DNA from: Phymorhynchus buccinoides
Taxonomy: Eukaryota; Mollusca; Gastropoda; Neogastropoda; Raphitomidae
Direction of reading: 5' to 3'
Assembly: GCA_017654935.2 (NCBI GenBank)
Contig: CM065704.1
Span: 26,639,952 to 26,703,951 of the forward strand
Length of the DNA: 64,000 nucleotides
The notes under the pieces: generated by a model
The model's database searches: none
What the model was told of the DNA's origin: nothing
What the model saw: only the letters and a program-made list of their open reading frames with translations
Shown: positions 1 to 12,100 of the stretch, one piece after another
Layout of the letters: each line of letters begins with the position of its first letter
Numbering within the stretch: position 1 is the stretch's first letter
Program-made: the position numbers and the translations under genes

Positions 1-195
1 GAATTCTGAAAAGACAATTACCTAACATAGACGCTGTTGGGACATGGAAGCGGCAATGAATGCATCTACTCAAGGCAAAGATAGAGAACAGTCACTCAAT
101 AATGCTGATAGTGATACAGGAATCGCTAGTTCCGTTCCTCTACCAACCACGTCAACTGATTTGTACTGAAGTCGTCTTATTTTACAGGCATGAGA

Positions 196-620
196 TTTTC
201 TTCTTCTGCGATCGCTCAGACAGTTTCCTATCAATATCATGAGCACGGATGCGTCATGCTGCCGTTATGGGGGCGCCTAGCTAGGAAATAAACAAATTGG
301 CCAGCAAGCATGTCCGTCTTTGGCTGGAGAAAATCTTTGTGAAGAATTTCTTGAAAAATGGCTGGAGAATGGACTGGGTAAAGCAGAAAGCTAGTAGATG
401 ACATTGACAGTAAGCAAAGGAAAAAGGCAAGAGTCAAAGAGGAGAGGACATATTAGAGAGTTTAACAAGCGCAGACTTTCCGAGGAGAAAATTTTAGGAT
501 TTTATCATCCTCTTGACCCCCTGAAAATAGGCGCTTATGGGAGCACAGAATTTCAAGAGGGAGGAGGGAACTATTAATACAAAAAGATCCCCGGTATGAT
601 AACCCTCACGGGGAGATCCT
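196..620 (-). repeat. dispersed repeat with (GAA)n end, copy 1
   Basis: One of four copies of a repeat of about 320 bp seen in this window (others at 11765-12070, 41516-41828 and 49264-49590). On the minus strand it begins near a GC-rich inverted motif (CCCCGTGAGGG-like, about 590-615) and ends in an antisense GATCGCAGAAGAAGAA-type tail at the low-coordinate end. A simple GAA tail is what the 3' end of a LINE or a SINE would show, but no coding part is attached. It is a non-coding dispersed repeat; the family name is not recognised. Confidence 0.7.
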
Positions 621-1170
621 TTAGGCTGATTTCAGGCATTTTGATGCCCCCCTCCACCTTTCACTAAAATTTCTACGACAAATTTAGTAGTGTCTGTTCT
701 TGTTTCTGAGCTGGCCTACAAGTTTTGCAAGAATTATTGCACACTGGCATATTTCAATAAACTAAATGATGACTTATTAGCCTTTCTATTCCATAACTCC
801 AAAGTTTAAATAATCTCATTTTCTAGTTCAAATTACATGAGACTTGTCACAGAACGAAAGGGGGGAAAGTTGTTTGACTAACTTTGGTTGTAAGCTCAAC
901 TTCCGCATACTTATTCACACATGCCTTCCACACATACCTGTGACTCGTTTGAGGTGAAAGAAGTAAATTATTTACACTATCGATACTTTTTTAAAGTAAT
1001 GTATACAATACAGTTTTGTGAAGAACGTTCAAAACCTTGAGTTGTAACAAAACGGACAACTGCAGTCTGTCTTGGACTTTGAGGAAGTCAAGAGAAAAAA
1101 CACAAAGAAATGGGGTGAAAAGAAAAGAAGAGAAAGGATTAAAATCAGAGTAATACAAGTTTACATATCA
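621..1170. other. no recognisable feature
   Basis: AT-rich sequence without a coding exon, tandem repeat or inverted repeat that I could recognise. It lies beyond the distal 3' end of the TMED gene. Confidence 0.5.
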
Positions 1171-1570
1171 ATATTTGGTAAAGGTCAAGATGTGCCACCC
1201 CCCCTACATTTCTCGGTTAATTGTATTTTTCAGTGATTGCCTTTCTGTATGCTGTATTTTAGGAAATTTTTTAGCTAATAACCTTTTTCGAATACTAACC
1301 CTAGCCCTAACCCTACCCCCCACCCTATAAGACGGAGAAAAACGCAACGAACCACAACTGTGACAAATCGCGGTGTACTGCAGTACATAGTGGGGGTTAG
1401 GGTTAGGGTTAGGGTTAGGGTTAGTATTCCAAAAAGGTTATTAGCTCAAAATGTTCCTAAAATACAGCTTTATGTATGGTAAGAAAGGCAAAAACGGAAA
1501 AATACAATTAACCGAGAAATGCAGGGGGGGGGGGGGGGGGGGGTGGCACATCTTGACCTTTACCCAATAT
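1171..1570. mobile_element. palindromic MITE with telomere-like arms
   Basis: The ends are inverted copies (ATATTTGGTAAAGGTCAAG at the left; the complement of ATATTGGGTAAAGGTCAAG at the right). The arms stay complementary almost to the centre, including a poly-C/poly-G tract, a TTTCTCGGTTAATTG motif and a short CCCTAACCCTA / TAGGGTTAGGG tract. Roughly 400 bp in all. A second interrupted copy is at 63108-63693 and a right arm alone at 31560-31662. It is a fold-back or MITE-type element; no transposase is encoded. Confidence 0.75.
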
Positions 1571-2230
1571 TTTGTTTTGTTTTCAAAAGCTGCTTAATTT
1601 CAGAAAAAGAAAATGCACTATCACCAGAAAAAACGACAAATTATAAATACGACAAGTTTACAATTATTCATCTAGGCCAATCAAACCACTTGTAAACTAC
1701 ACCCTGAATATAATGTTATTCACTCCACACACCAGTTCTACCACAACAAAAACTTGACATGTTCACGAGTTTGTTTCTTCATTCACGACAACAGGGAAAA
1801 GAATCAACGTAATTAGCAAAGCATTCAGAACGAGACTTTAAAATCTACATCGAAATTTTAAACCTTGTAAGATATGGAAAATCCAAAGGGTCGATAAAGA
1901 ATGAATGAAACAGGACAGAATGATTCTGAATCTATATGTACCACAGAGGTAAAGACAGAAAATCAACACATCAATGAAAGTCGAGTATCCACTTTTACAC
2001 TTTTTACATGGTAACGCATACAAGTTTATATCGCCCAAATCCAGCCATCGCTGCAACCAATCGCACACAAAGCACTAAAACTAATTTCAGTTCGCGAGAG
2101 AGAGAAAAAAAGGGTCTAATACTCATGTTTCTAACAAAGACCAAACATTGAAAAACAAGATCAAAACTTTCTTGAAAACAAGAGAATACAAGAGCAAACA
2201 TCATTGAATGGTCAACCTAGCTCACCAATT

Positions 2231-2395
2231 GGACCGCCAGGTGGCAACCAACTCAATAGGGGCTTATCTCGTGATCTCTTTAGTTGATGGTAGAGAAAGA
2301 GAGAGAGAGGGAGGGACTCCTCTCCCCCTCTCTTTATTCCCAACTAAGAATAGAGAGAGGATTAACCCCACTCGAGCATTATGCCACCTGGAGGT
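2231..2395. mobile_element. short MITE-like inverted repeat element
   Basis: The ends GACCGCCAGGTGGCA (2232) and TGCCACCTGGAGGTC (2395) are inverted copies with one mismatch. The interior holds a GA-rich/CT-rich hairpin. No clear target duplication was seen, so the exact borders are uncertain. Open frames across it are accidental. Confidence 0.55.
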
Positions 2396-2449
2396 CAAAG
2401 CAGCCAGCTCATCACATACAACATGCATGGATGCACAATTTCTTGACAA

Positions 2450-2725
2450 TCCAAGCAAAACTACACCACTCCTTGAAGTATGTTCACTGAACACATACAC
2501 ATTTGACATAAGACATCTCATCTACAATTTGTTGACATACCAAACAAAAACACACCTTTTCTTAAAAGACGCTCAACCAAGCCAAACGCTGAAAGACAAA
2601 ACCACACATTCTTGAACTTCACTGAACACACACACATTTGAAATAGACATCTCATCCACAATTAGTTGATACGCCAAACAAAACCACACATTCGCTAAAG
2701 ACACTCAACCAAGCAAAACATTAAA
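2450..2725. repeat. degenerate two-copy tandem repeat (~136 bp)
   Basis: Two diverged copies of a CA-rich unit. The segment starting with CTGAACACATACACATTTGA near 2484 returns near 2621 with several substitutions, followed in both by a CATCTCATC-ACAATT-GTTGA-CAAACAAAA series. No coding meaning is apparent. Confidence 0.6.
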
Positions 2726-2730
2726 AAAAT

Positions 2731-2895
2731 AAGGGTTTTTTTCAGACTATAAGACGCATCTGATAATCAGGCTCACCCCCACAAATTCAAAAAAATTCAG
2801 ATATTGTTTCGATATTTTCTTACTATATTATTAGTCATAAGGCGCACCAAGGTCTCAGTCTGGGGAAAAAAGTATCGCTGTATGTAAAAAACGGT
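2731..2895. mobile_element. degraded MITE of the CGGACTATAAGGCG family
   Basis: It contains CAGACTATAAGACGCAT near its left end and ATAAGGCGCACC-AAGGTCTCAGTCT-AAAACGGTAC towards its right end. This matches the better preserved copies at 17369-17676, 43250-43381 and 45194-45352, whose ends read CCGTATTTTACGGACTATAA. Termini are worn. Confidence 0.6.
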
Positions 2896-2963
2896 ACTTC
2901 ACAATCACACACACGTCATGTCATGTCATGTCATGTCATGTAATGCACAAGCAAGTGGGACAA

Positions 2964-3113
2964 TCACACGAGTTTCTTGGCGATAAAGAATCGCTTCATG
3001 TGCACGCTCTGCCACAGGCCTATGGCCATCAGGACCGACACCTGGATCACGGCCCACCAGAACACACGCTGGTTTGTGCTCTCGCTGGTGTAGCGAAAGC
3101 GCTCTTCTCGCAC
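2964..3113 (-). CDS. TMED9: TMED terminal exon, distal copy (5b)
   Basis: Acceptor TTTTCAG at 3114-3120, then an open frame of 49 codons and a TGA at 2964-2966. It encodes [17 protein letters not shown], a membrane span that differs strongly from that of the proximal copy ([17 protein letters not shown]), and the tail [10 protein letters not shown]. Length and phase equal those of 6585-6734, so either can follow exon 4 in frame. The intact frame, splice site and dilysine tail argue for a used alternative last exon rather than a relic. Confidence 0.88.
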   Translation of the reverse strand: MREERFRYTSESTNQRVFWWAVIQVSVLMAIGLWQSVHMKRFFIAKKLV

Positions 3114-6100
3114 CTGAAAAAAGGGGCCACTTTCTACGCTGAAACCCAATTCTGAATGATAACCGTTTCAAACTGCGTTTTATGGCATCTGAATACTGTC
3201 ACTTTCTGCGCTGAAAAACCTAAGGCTCAGCATGACTATCTCAAGCTAGGCTTTTGTGTTTGAAAAACGCCAGTTTCTATGCTGAAACCTACAATTCAGA
3301 ATGATGAAGTCAACTCTATTTCCAGCTACTTTTGCGTTTGAAAACCACCAGTTTCTATGCTGAAAGTGAAACTGAAGAGTCAGAATGATTACTCGATTTC
3401 AAGCTAAGCTTTCGCATTGAATAACCGCCACTTCCTACGCTGTGAAACTCAGGACTCAAAAGCGTTTTTTTCTTCCTTCTGTTCTATCCTAATTCCTATC
3501 CTTAGTATTGCAGAAATCATTATACTATAGAGAGTCAGAGTGTTTCCAAGCCACATACTAGAACACACACTCAGTCAGAAGTTGCACTTCCATTCAAACA
3601 CAAAAGTTTTTAAAAAAGTTAAAAAAATAATCCAACACCTATTAAATGACCTAACCATCACAAGATATTGATCTTTTCCCAGCCTTGTATATTTTCCGGT
3701 TACCGGTTATACTCATGACAGAATATCAAAGCCTTAAGTCAATTCAACAATGCTTCCACACTCCCCACACAAAACACTAGTACTGTAGTAGAGATGAAAA
3801 TCATACCAATAACAGTATTAACCCCTTGACTGCCAGAGAAAATTAAAGAAGAAACCATTGGGCAAATCATGCCAATCTGGCAAAATGGTCAGGGACGGTA
3901 TTCATGTCTAGATAGCATGAGACTTAGCATGATGCTAACTTAGAAGCTCTTCCAAAAGTCCTATTAAATCCTATAGGACATTGGAAGAGCTTCTAAGTTA
4001 GCATCATGCTAAGTCTCATGCTATCTCAACGTGAATACCGTCCCTGGGATATAACTCTAGACTGTTAGAGCAAAAGCCAACATATCAGGGTTATTCCTCT
4101 TCATCTGATGACGTCATCAGTGATGTCATCAGGTCAGTACGTAATACGTTGGTGGCAGTCAAGGGGTTAATTAACGCGCAAATGACAGATCATTCTCTAC
4201 AGCACCTTATGGTCAACTGATCAAACGAACATCAACACGCGACCCACAAAGTTCCACATTCTTCACACACCAACTGACACACCATTTCTAAATCTCTAGA
4301 GTACAATGACAATAACAGAACATACACTGTGTAACCAATACCACCGACATAACTATCAATCTTGACAGGGAAGGGGATGGGGGTGGGGTGGTGAGTGGGA
4401 GAAAGGGGGTATGTGCAGAGAGATTATAAAGGGAGAGGGGGGTGTAAAGCCACTAAAGGGGATAACAAAACAAACGAAAGAGCCTTTGAAGAAAAAGGCC
4501 CTGTGATTTTGCGACTGATCCTCAGGCACTCTCTTTCTCCTTCCATATGTTGAAACATGACAATCTTAATGCCCAGCTTTAGTTTGATGAGCTTCTAAGC
4601 ATCATCAATACCATTTGTGACATTTCTTGAACAGGACCTGATTGTCAAAAACGGCATAACACACTAAATGTGTCTTTCTTGTATGCATCATTAATTTACC
4701 AAGATGACTGTTTCCTTAAAATCATGTAGAAATAATAATTATTGATAGCATTCTGTTTCAGTTTTCTCCTCTGTACAAAATCTTGTAGGTAAAAATTAAA
4801 GGTCTTTTTCAACTGAATCTTACAGAAATCCGTAAACTGATCGGTGCTTTTTTTTAGTGCCGATTGGATTCCAACTGATCAGCAACCATCTTTTTTTTTT
4901 TTTTAATGTTCACTCATGTCTTTGTCTGAAAATTCTGATAACAAAAAACCCTGACCAGGAACAAGACACCACCATACTGTTTTTCTTTCTTTCTTTTTTT
5001 CCTCTGCTTTTTCAACCCTCTTCCATCCGATAATCAGAAAATGTTTGAAATTGAAAAAAAAAGTAGCATATACAATAGACAACTCATCATATGCCAAATA
5101 CTGAATGCATGTGCACGCATTCTCAAAACTCGCACAGCGCTCAGGACAAAACATGAGGAGAAGAAAAGGAGGAGAGAAGGAACACGAGAATGATGACATG
5201 GTTAAAAGGCAACATAAAATTAAAAGGGGGACATAAGGACTGAGAAGGAGGAGAGGAGATTGTGACTGATGGTTCATGGCCGGAGCCCACATGCGTACGA
5301 ACCTCGAGACTCTGTTGCTGGGTTGTCTCTTTCAGGAGTAAAACTTCGTTAAGTCAGTAGGGTGTGGCAATAACCTTGGTCACACTCTATTTGGTTAGTA
5401 GTGGTGATGACAAAGTAGTTTGTCCCTTCCAAGCAATTTTCAATGCTGGAACAGACAACTTAGCAATGCTTTCTCATCGTTCCTTCCACGCAAATTCCAA
5501 TGCTGGAACAGACAACTTAGCAATGCCCTGTCATCGTCCCTTCCACGCAAATTTCAATGCTGGAACAGACAACTTAGCAATGCCCTGTCATCGTCCCTTC
5601 CACGCAAATTTCAATGTTGGAACAGACAACTTAGCAATGCCCTGTCATCGTCCCTTCCACGCAAATTTCAATGTTGGAACAGACAACTTAGCAATGCCCT
5701 GTCATCGTCCCTTCCACGCAATTTTCAATGCTGGAACAGACAACTTAGCAATGCCCTGTCATCGTCCCTTCCACGAAAATTTCAATGTTGGAACAGACAA
5801 CTTAGCAATGCCCTGTCATTAACCCTTCCAAGCAAATTTCAATGCTGGAACAGACAACTTAGCAATGCCCTGTCATCGTCCCTTCCACGCAAATTTCAAT
5901 GCTGGAACAGACAACTTAGCAATGCCCTGTCATCGTCCCTTCCACGCAAATTTCAATGTTGGAACAGACAACTTAGCAATGCCCTGTCATCGTCCCTTCC
6001 ACGCAAATTTCAATGTTGGAACAGACAACTTAGCAATGCCCTGTCATCGTCCCTTCCACGCAATTTTCAATGTTGGAACAGACAACTTAGCAATGCCCTG

Positions 6101-9100
6101 TCATCGTCCCTTCCACGCAATTTTCAATGTTGGAACAGACAACTTAGCAATGCCCTGTCATCGTCCCTTCCACGCAATTTTCAATGTTGGAACAGACAAC
6201 TTAGCAATGCCCTGTCATTAACCCTTCCAAGCAAATTTCAATGTTGGAACAGACAACTTAGCAATGCCCTGTCATTAACCCTTCCAAGCAAATTTCAATG
6301 CTGGAACAGACAACTTAGCAATGCCCTGTCATTAACTCTTCCAAGCAAATTTCAATGCTGGAACAAACAAACTTAGCAGTGCTTTCTCATCAAACCTTCC
6401 AAGCAAATTTCAATGCTGGAACAGACAACTTAGCAACAGGGCTTCGAGATCCATACGCGTCCGATCTCCTGCCACAGGGAAGTATAAAAATAGGGACAGA
6501 GGGACAAGAGAGAAGAAGAAGAGGGTGATGATCGAAAGGTTCAAGGATGCAAAACGGGGAACACAGGGTGCTGCCGTGGGGGGATCAGACCAGCTTCTTG
6601 GCCTGGAAAAAGCTCTTGAGGTGCTGCATTTGCCAGAAGCCGGTGAGCAGGAGGATGAGGGTTTGTGCAATGGACCACCACAGCACACGCTGGTTGGTGC
6701 TTTCGCTCGTCTGCCGGAAACGCTCCTCTCGGTACTGAAACAGCATCGTTAACTTATGACCTACATAAGGTAGCAGTAGGGTGGATCAGAGTTGTGTTCC
6801 CCTTTAGAATGAATAGTTGTCATCCACCTTTGGTTATTTCATTGCCCTCTCTCTCCCTAGCCTCATTGCTTAACCCTTTCATCGCCACTGTCGCCTCTCC
6901 TTGGCACCGCAATGATTTAACACCCATCTCACTGAAAGGCATCAAATGAGGGTCTGTTAACCAATGGCCTGATGCTTTTAATTTTGGGAGGTAAGGATAG
7001 GCCCTATTTTATGCATGTCACAGAGGAATCCCCAATATTGCAGATAAAATCTTTTCTATACCGAGATAAGATTAGTGGAAAGTTTTGGCTGAAAAATGGC
7101 TGGCGTTGAAAGGGTTAAGTCTAAGCTGATTACACCTTATTCAGGGCTGCCTACCCTATGTTGCAACTTCCAGGGACAAACTACATAAAAAGCAGGGACA
7201 GAAACTTATTTCCAGGAACAAAAACATCGCAATGTCATGCATCCGGGTCAAAACGAACATTAACTTCTGATTACTTTGTGATCTAGCACATTTCTGCAAC
7301 TGGATGTTTTGGTAATCTTCCTGATGCTTTTTGGTATCATTCATTATGCCTCAATATTCAAGATCCTTTGGTGTTCAGTAACCTTTGTGTAACATGTCAG
7401 TTAAGAAAATCTCAACAGTATCCGTTGTTTTGGGTGTTCCTGTGTTCAACAGTAAGGTCAGCAAACAAGACAAGTGACTGCTCTACAAAATTTTGATTCT
7501 TCTCAGTTTCCAGGGACACCAGACAGAAAAGTGGATTCCAGGGACAAGGTGCCATTTTTAACTGTTTCCAGGGACACATACCCCTTAGGAGGGGATGGTA
7601 GGCAGCCATGCTTATTCCTTTATTTTTGTGTGTCGTTAAAAATTTCGACTGTTGTAAAATCACTGATTTTGCAGATACACTGTCAGCATCGGACATTGAC
7701 GATATGCAATGATACAGGCATTCTGTCAAGCAATCAAAAATAGTAGAATACAGCATCAATTGGCACAAACTTATATTGCGGATTACTTGCCACAAAATAC
7801 ATGTTCACAAAATACTCAAACAGGAGTGGATACAATGGGTGAGGGAAAGAAGGGTGCGAGATAGGATGGCCAGACATTGGGTTTCTCTAAGGTGTAGTGC
7901 ATGTCTTTCCCTCTGAAATGCAGCATCTGGTTACTCTCCAATAAAAAAATTAAAATAATAATATAAAAAAATAATCAGAGAACCGAGTCCTGCCATTCGA
8001 GACCTGATCTCAACAGAAAGATAATTGACACTACACTTGTGTCAGACTATGACCTTCTGACAGCACTACTCCAGAAAAGTGGACTGTAATTTATCTATAT
8101 TGGAGAAAGTTTGACCTTAAATACACCCCCCACTCTCTCAGCCAAGCGGCATGGTCAAAGATACGTCCCCACTCTCTCAGCGAAGAGGACTGCAAGACGA
8201 TGCACGCACTGCCAACATTACCAGCCTTGAACGTCTATGCTCCATCTAGACAGCTACGCTCCTCCTTTGACTCTCATATCCTCCAGATCCCTCGTTTCAG
8301 CTCCAGGACACTTGGTGAGCGTTTTTTTCTCTTTCCGGGCCCCTACCTCTTGTCTTAGAAAAAATTGCCTCTTCCGCTCCATAGCTCAAACTCTCTGTCC
8401 CCTTTCAAATCTTCTCTCAAAACCACTCTATTTAAATCCTAATCTGCTTCATTCTTTTCATTTCTACTGACTTTTTTGTTCCCGTTTTATGCGCATGTGT
8501 GTGTACCTCAGACCTGCCTACTTGGAATTTTCCTCAATCAGTAGCCCAGCCATCAATTTTCAGTAGCATGGCAAATTTTTCCGTAGCATCCACAAACAAC
8601 GGCAATCGATTTGTTCTCTTCCTGAGCCGAAACGCACTGCTTAATATGTTTCGCCGATTGAACGTGTTGACGGCAATCGTCTCTACCGCCATGATTCACA
8701 GAGAAGTCTGCATGGCAGAGGTTGCACTGCAGCGAGCATGGTTCGCACCGAGTCAACTTCTGACAATGCAAGGCCACTCCTCCGTGTAAGCTATTTTAAA
8801 AACTTGTGCGGCAGGCCGATGTTTTTTCTTAGAACAAGATGGTGTGCCAGATGATTTTCGTTTTCTGGTTTGGGTTCGTTTTTCTTCGTTTGAAACATCT
8901 CCCGAATCGCTACTGCTGCTGGAGTCCGCCATTTTTTTCAGAGAAAGTAATAAGAACGCATGCGCAGTCACTTTGATAAAAACGGAAGTGACTAGGTTAT
9001 CGCGCGTGACACGGCGTCTGCTCTTAGAAACAGACAAAACCGGGAACGGCATAAGCAAAAATAAAATGCGGCGGCAATTTGTTTTTTTCCGTAGCAACGT

Positions 9101-12100
9101 TAAGGTTGCCGTAGCTCCGTAGCAAAGCTTTATTTTTCGTAGCTGCTACGGCCAAATCGTAGCAGTAGGCAGGTCTGGTACCTGTATGTGTGACTGCGAG
9201 TGTGTGTGCATGTGAGCGCGTGCATACATCTTAATTATATGTGATTTATGTTTTGTAGCACTTTTTGTGTGGTGAGGTAATGTATGTGTGTATGTATGTG
9301 TGTGTGTGTGCGCGCACGCATGCGCTAAGGCGACTTATGTGTGACGGATGTTTTTTAATATATGTAAATTACGTTGTTTAACATTACCGATTCATCTATT
9401 TACTGATTTACTTGAAGTACATAGCTAAGGCATGACTAGGGCAAAGTGGTGGCAGGGACAAAATACGGGAAGATGAGAAAGGGGAGATTGCTCTTCAAAT
9501 TTATTTTTAAAAAAAGAAACACCTCAACTTTACTCTGGAAAAAAACAACCACCAAAAAGCACCAGAATTCAGGCACATAACCTGAAGAGAAGCACCCATG
9601 TACTACCCGCCCTCTGGTAGTTCTGATCTGCTCCACCTGAATCAAGTCCAACCAATCCCCTAAGCAGCAGCCCTAACACTTACCCCACCCCCAATGGTAC
9701 CCACCCTCTGGTAATTCTGATCTTCGGTGATCTGCTCCACCTGAATCAAGTCCAACCAATCCCCTAAGCAGCAGCCCTAACACTTACCCCACCCCCAATG
9801 ATACCCACCCTCTGGTAGTTCTGATCTTCGGTGATCTGCTCCACCCAACCAATCCCCCTAAGCAGCAGCCCTAACACTTGCAAAAAGTACCCCACCCTCT
9901 GGTAGTTCTGATCTTCGGTGATCTGCTCCACCTGAATCAAGTCCAACCAATCCCCTAAGCAGCAGCCGGCAGCACACATGTGTACAATCGTTTGGGTCAT
10001 GCGAGTCATGATTCATGTGGAACACTTCCGTCTAAAAGTAATTCTGCGATATTTGCTCACTATACTCAAGTAGACCCAATGCATGAATTTCATACGTTTC
10101 ACAACTCACATCGTCAAAATCGCATCGCATTCAGATCCAAATTGTATGCGTGTGGCTAGCCCTTAACACTTGCAAAAAGTAACCCCCCCCCAATGGTACC
10201 CACCCTCTGGTAGTTCTGCTCCTTGGTGATCTGCTCCACCTGAATCAAGTCCAACCAATCCCCTAAGCAGCAGCCCTAACACTTACCCCACCCCCAATGA
10301 TACCCACCCTCTGGTAGTTCTGATCTTCGGTGATCTGCTCCACCTGAATCAAGTCCAACCAATCCCCTAAGCAGCAGCCCTAACACTTGCAAAAAGTACC
10401 CCCCCCAATGGTACCCACCCTCTGGTAGTTCTGCTCCTTGGTGATCTGCTCCACCTGAATCAAGTCCAACCAATCCCCTAAGCAGCAGCCCTAACACTTA
10501 CCCCACCCCCAATGATACCCACCCTCTGGTAGTTCTGATCTTTGGTGATCTGCTCCACCTGAATCAAGTCCAACCAATCCCCTAAGCAGCAGCCCTAACA
10601 CTTGCAAATACACCCCCCCCCCCCCCCCCACACACCCAGTGGTACCCACCCTCTGGTAGTTCTGCTCCTTGGTGATCTGCTCCACCTGAATCAAGTCCAA
10701 CCAATCCCCTAAGCAGCAGCCCTAACACTTACCCCACCCCCAATGATACCCACCCTCTGGTAGTTCTGCTCCTTGGTGATCTGCTCCACCTGAATCAAGT
10801 CCAACCAATCCCCTAAGCAGCAGCCCTAACACTTACCCCACCCCCAATGATACCCACCCTCTGGTAGTTCTGCTCCTTGGTGATCTGCTCCACCTGAATC
10901 AAGTCCAACCAATCCCCTAAGCAGCAGCCCTAACACTTGCAAAAAGTACCCCCCTCCCCCCCCCCCCCCCCCCCCCCCCCCAAGTGGTACCCACCCTCTG
11001 GTAGTTCTGCTCCTTGGTGATCTGCTCCACCTGAATCAAGTCCAACCAATCCCCTAAGCAGCAGCCCTAACGCTTGCAAAAAGTACCACCCCAATGGTAC
11101 TCACCCTCTGGTAGTTCTGCTCCTTGGTGATCTGCTCCACCTGGTCCAGCAGCTGCCTGATCCTCAGCTGGAGCTCGCTCAGCTTGTCCTTGGCCTGCAC
11201 CTGCTGGTAGTCCACCGCATGCTCCCCCACGGAGATGTCCAGGTGAACGCGCTGTGCAGCAAACACACCAAGCACAGGGTTAACCATTTCAATGCCAACG
11301 TCGCATTTTTGCACCACAATGATTTAGCACCCATGTCACTAAAAGGCATCAAATCAGGGTCTGTTATCCAAAGAGTCACGGAACCCTTGTATTTTACCTG
11401 AAAATGTTGTTTAGGTTATCTATAAGTCTCAGGTAGTGCATGCTGAATTGTACTGCTTAAAACATACTGTCCAGTGCTACATGATCGGTGCAACTGAGCT
11501 GTCTCTGTGATCTCACACTAGTCGCAGTGTGTTTGTGAGCAAGCTGTTTCCTTTCGTTTTCTTATCATGAGACAAGATCCTATTCCCTTCGTTTTGGGAG
11601 GTAAGGATAGGCCTTACTTTAAATATGTCACAGAGGAATCCCCAATATTACAGACAGATTTTTGTCTCTACCCAGGTAAGCTTTAATGGAATTTTTTTGC
11701 TGAAAAATGGCTGGCGGTGAAAGGGTTAAGGATGAATAAACCAAGAACTAAGACCCCTCCCCCAGTGGGGATACCTGGGGTGTCTTATGTACACATAGTT
11801 CCCACACCTTCTGGAAGTTCTGTGCTTGTAACTTCCTCTAATCTGTGACTCTCTTTGTCTCTGCCTTTTCCCTTTGCTTACTGTCATCTACTATCTTTCT
11901 ACCTTACCGGTCCATTCTCCTGCCTTTTTATAAAGAAACGCTTACAAAGAATTTCTCCAGCCGTAGATGGACATGCTGGGCCTATTTTTTCAGTTAGGTG
12001 CATAAAGGCAGCATGACGCATCTGCGCTAATAACTGACAGGAAACTAAGCGATTGATGAAGAAGAAGAAAAACAAAGAACCCTAACCACCCCACCCCCTT

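Noticed and set aside
1290..1430. Interstitial telomere from a chromosome fusion
   Set aside because: The same short tracts occur at the same place in another copy of a palindromic element (63108-63693), so they are part of the element.
2208..2615. 135-codon open frame
   Set aside because: It crosses a MITE-like hairpin and a CA-rich repeat; the purine-rich core is low complexity and no homologue pattern is visible.
2964..3113. Distal TMED terminal exon as a processed pseudogene
   Set aside because: It has a proper intronic acceptor, no upstream exon fused to it, an open frame and a conserved dilysine tail, so exon duplication explains it better.
5420..6376. 318-codon open frame
   Set aside because: It runs through the 57-bp minisatellite, is open in more than one frame, and has no non-repeat sequence or splice context.
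5426..6437. Possible CRISPR array
   Set aside because: Units are contiguous with no unique spacers, and the genome is eukaryotic; it is a minisatellite. The same holds for the 108-bp and 221-bp arrays.
8499..8789. 96-codon plus-strand open frame
   Set aside because: It is opposite the better supported minus-strand zinc-finger fragment inside element B and has no recognisable pattern.
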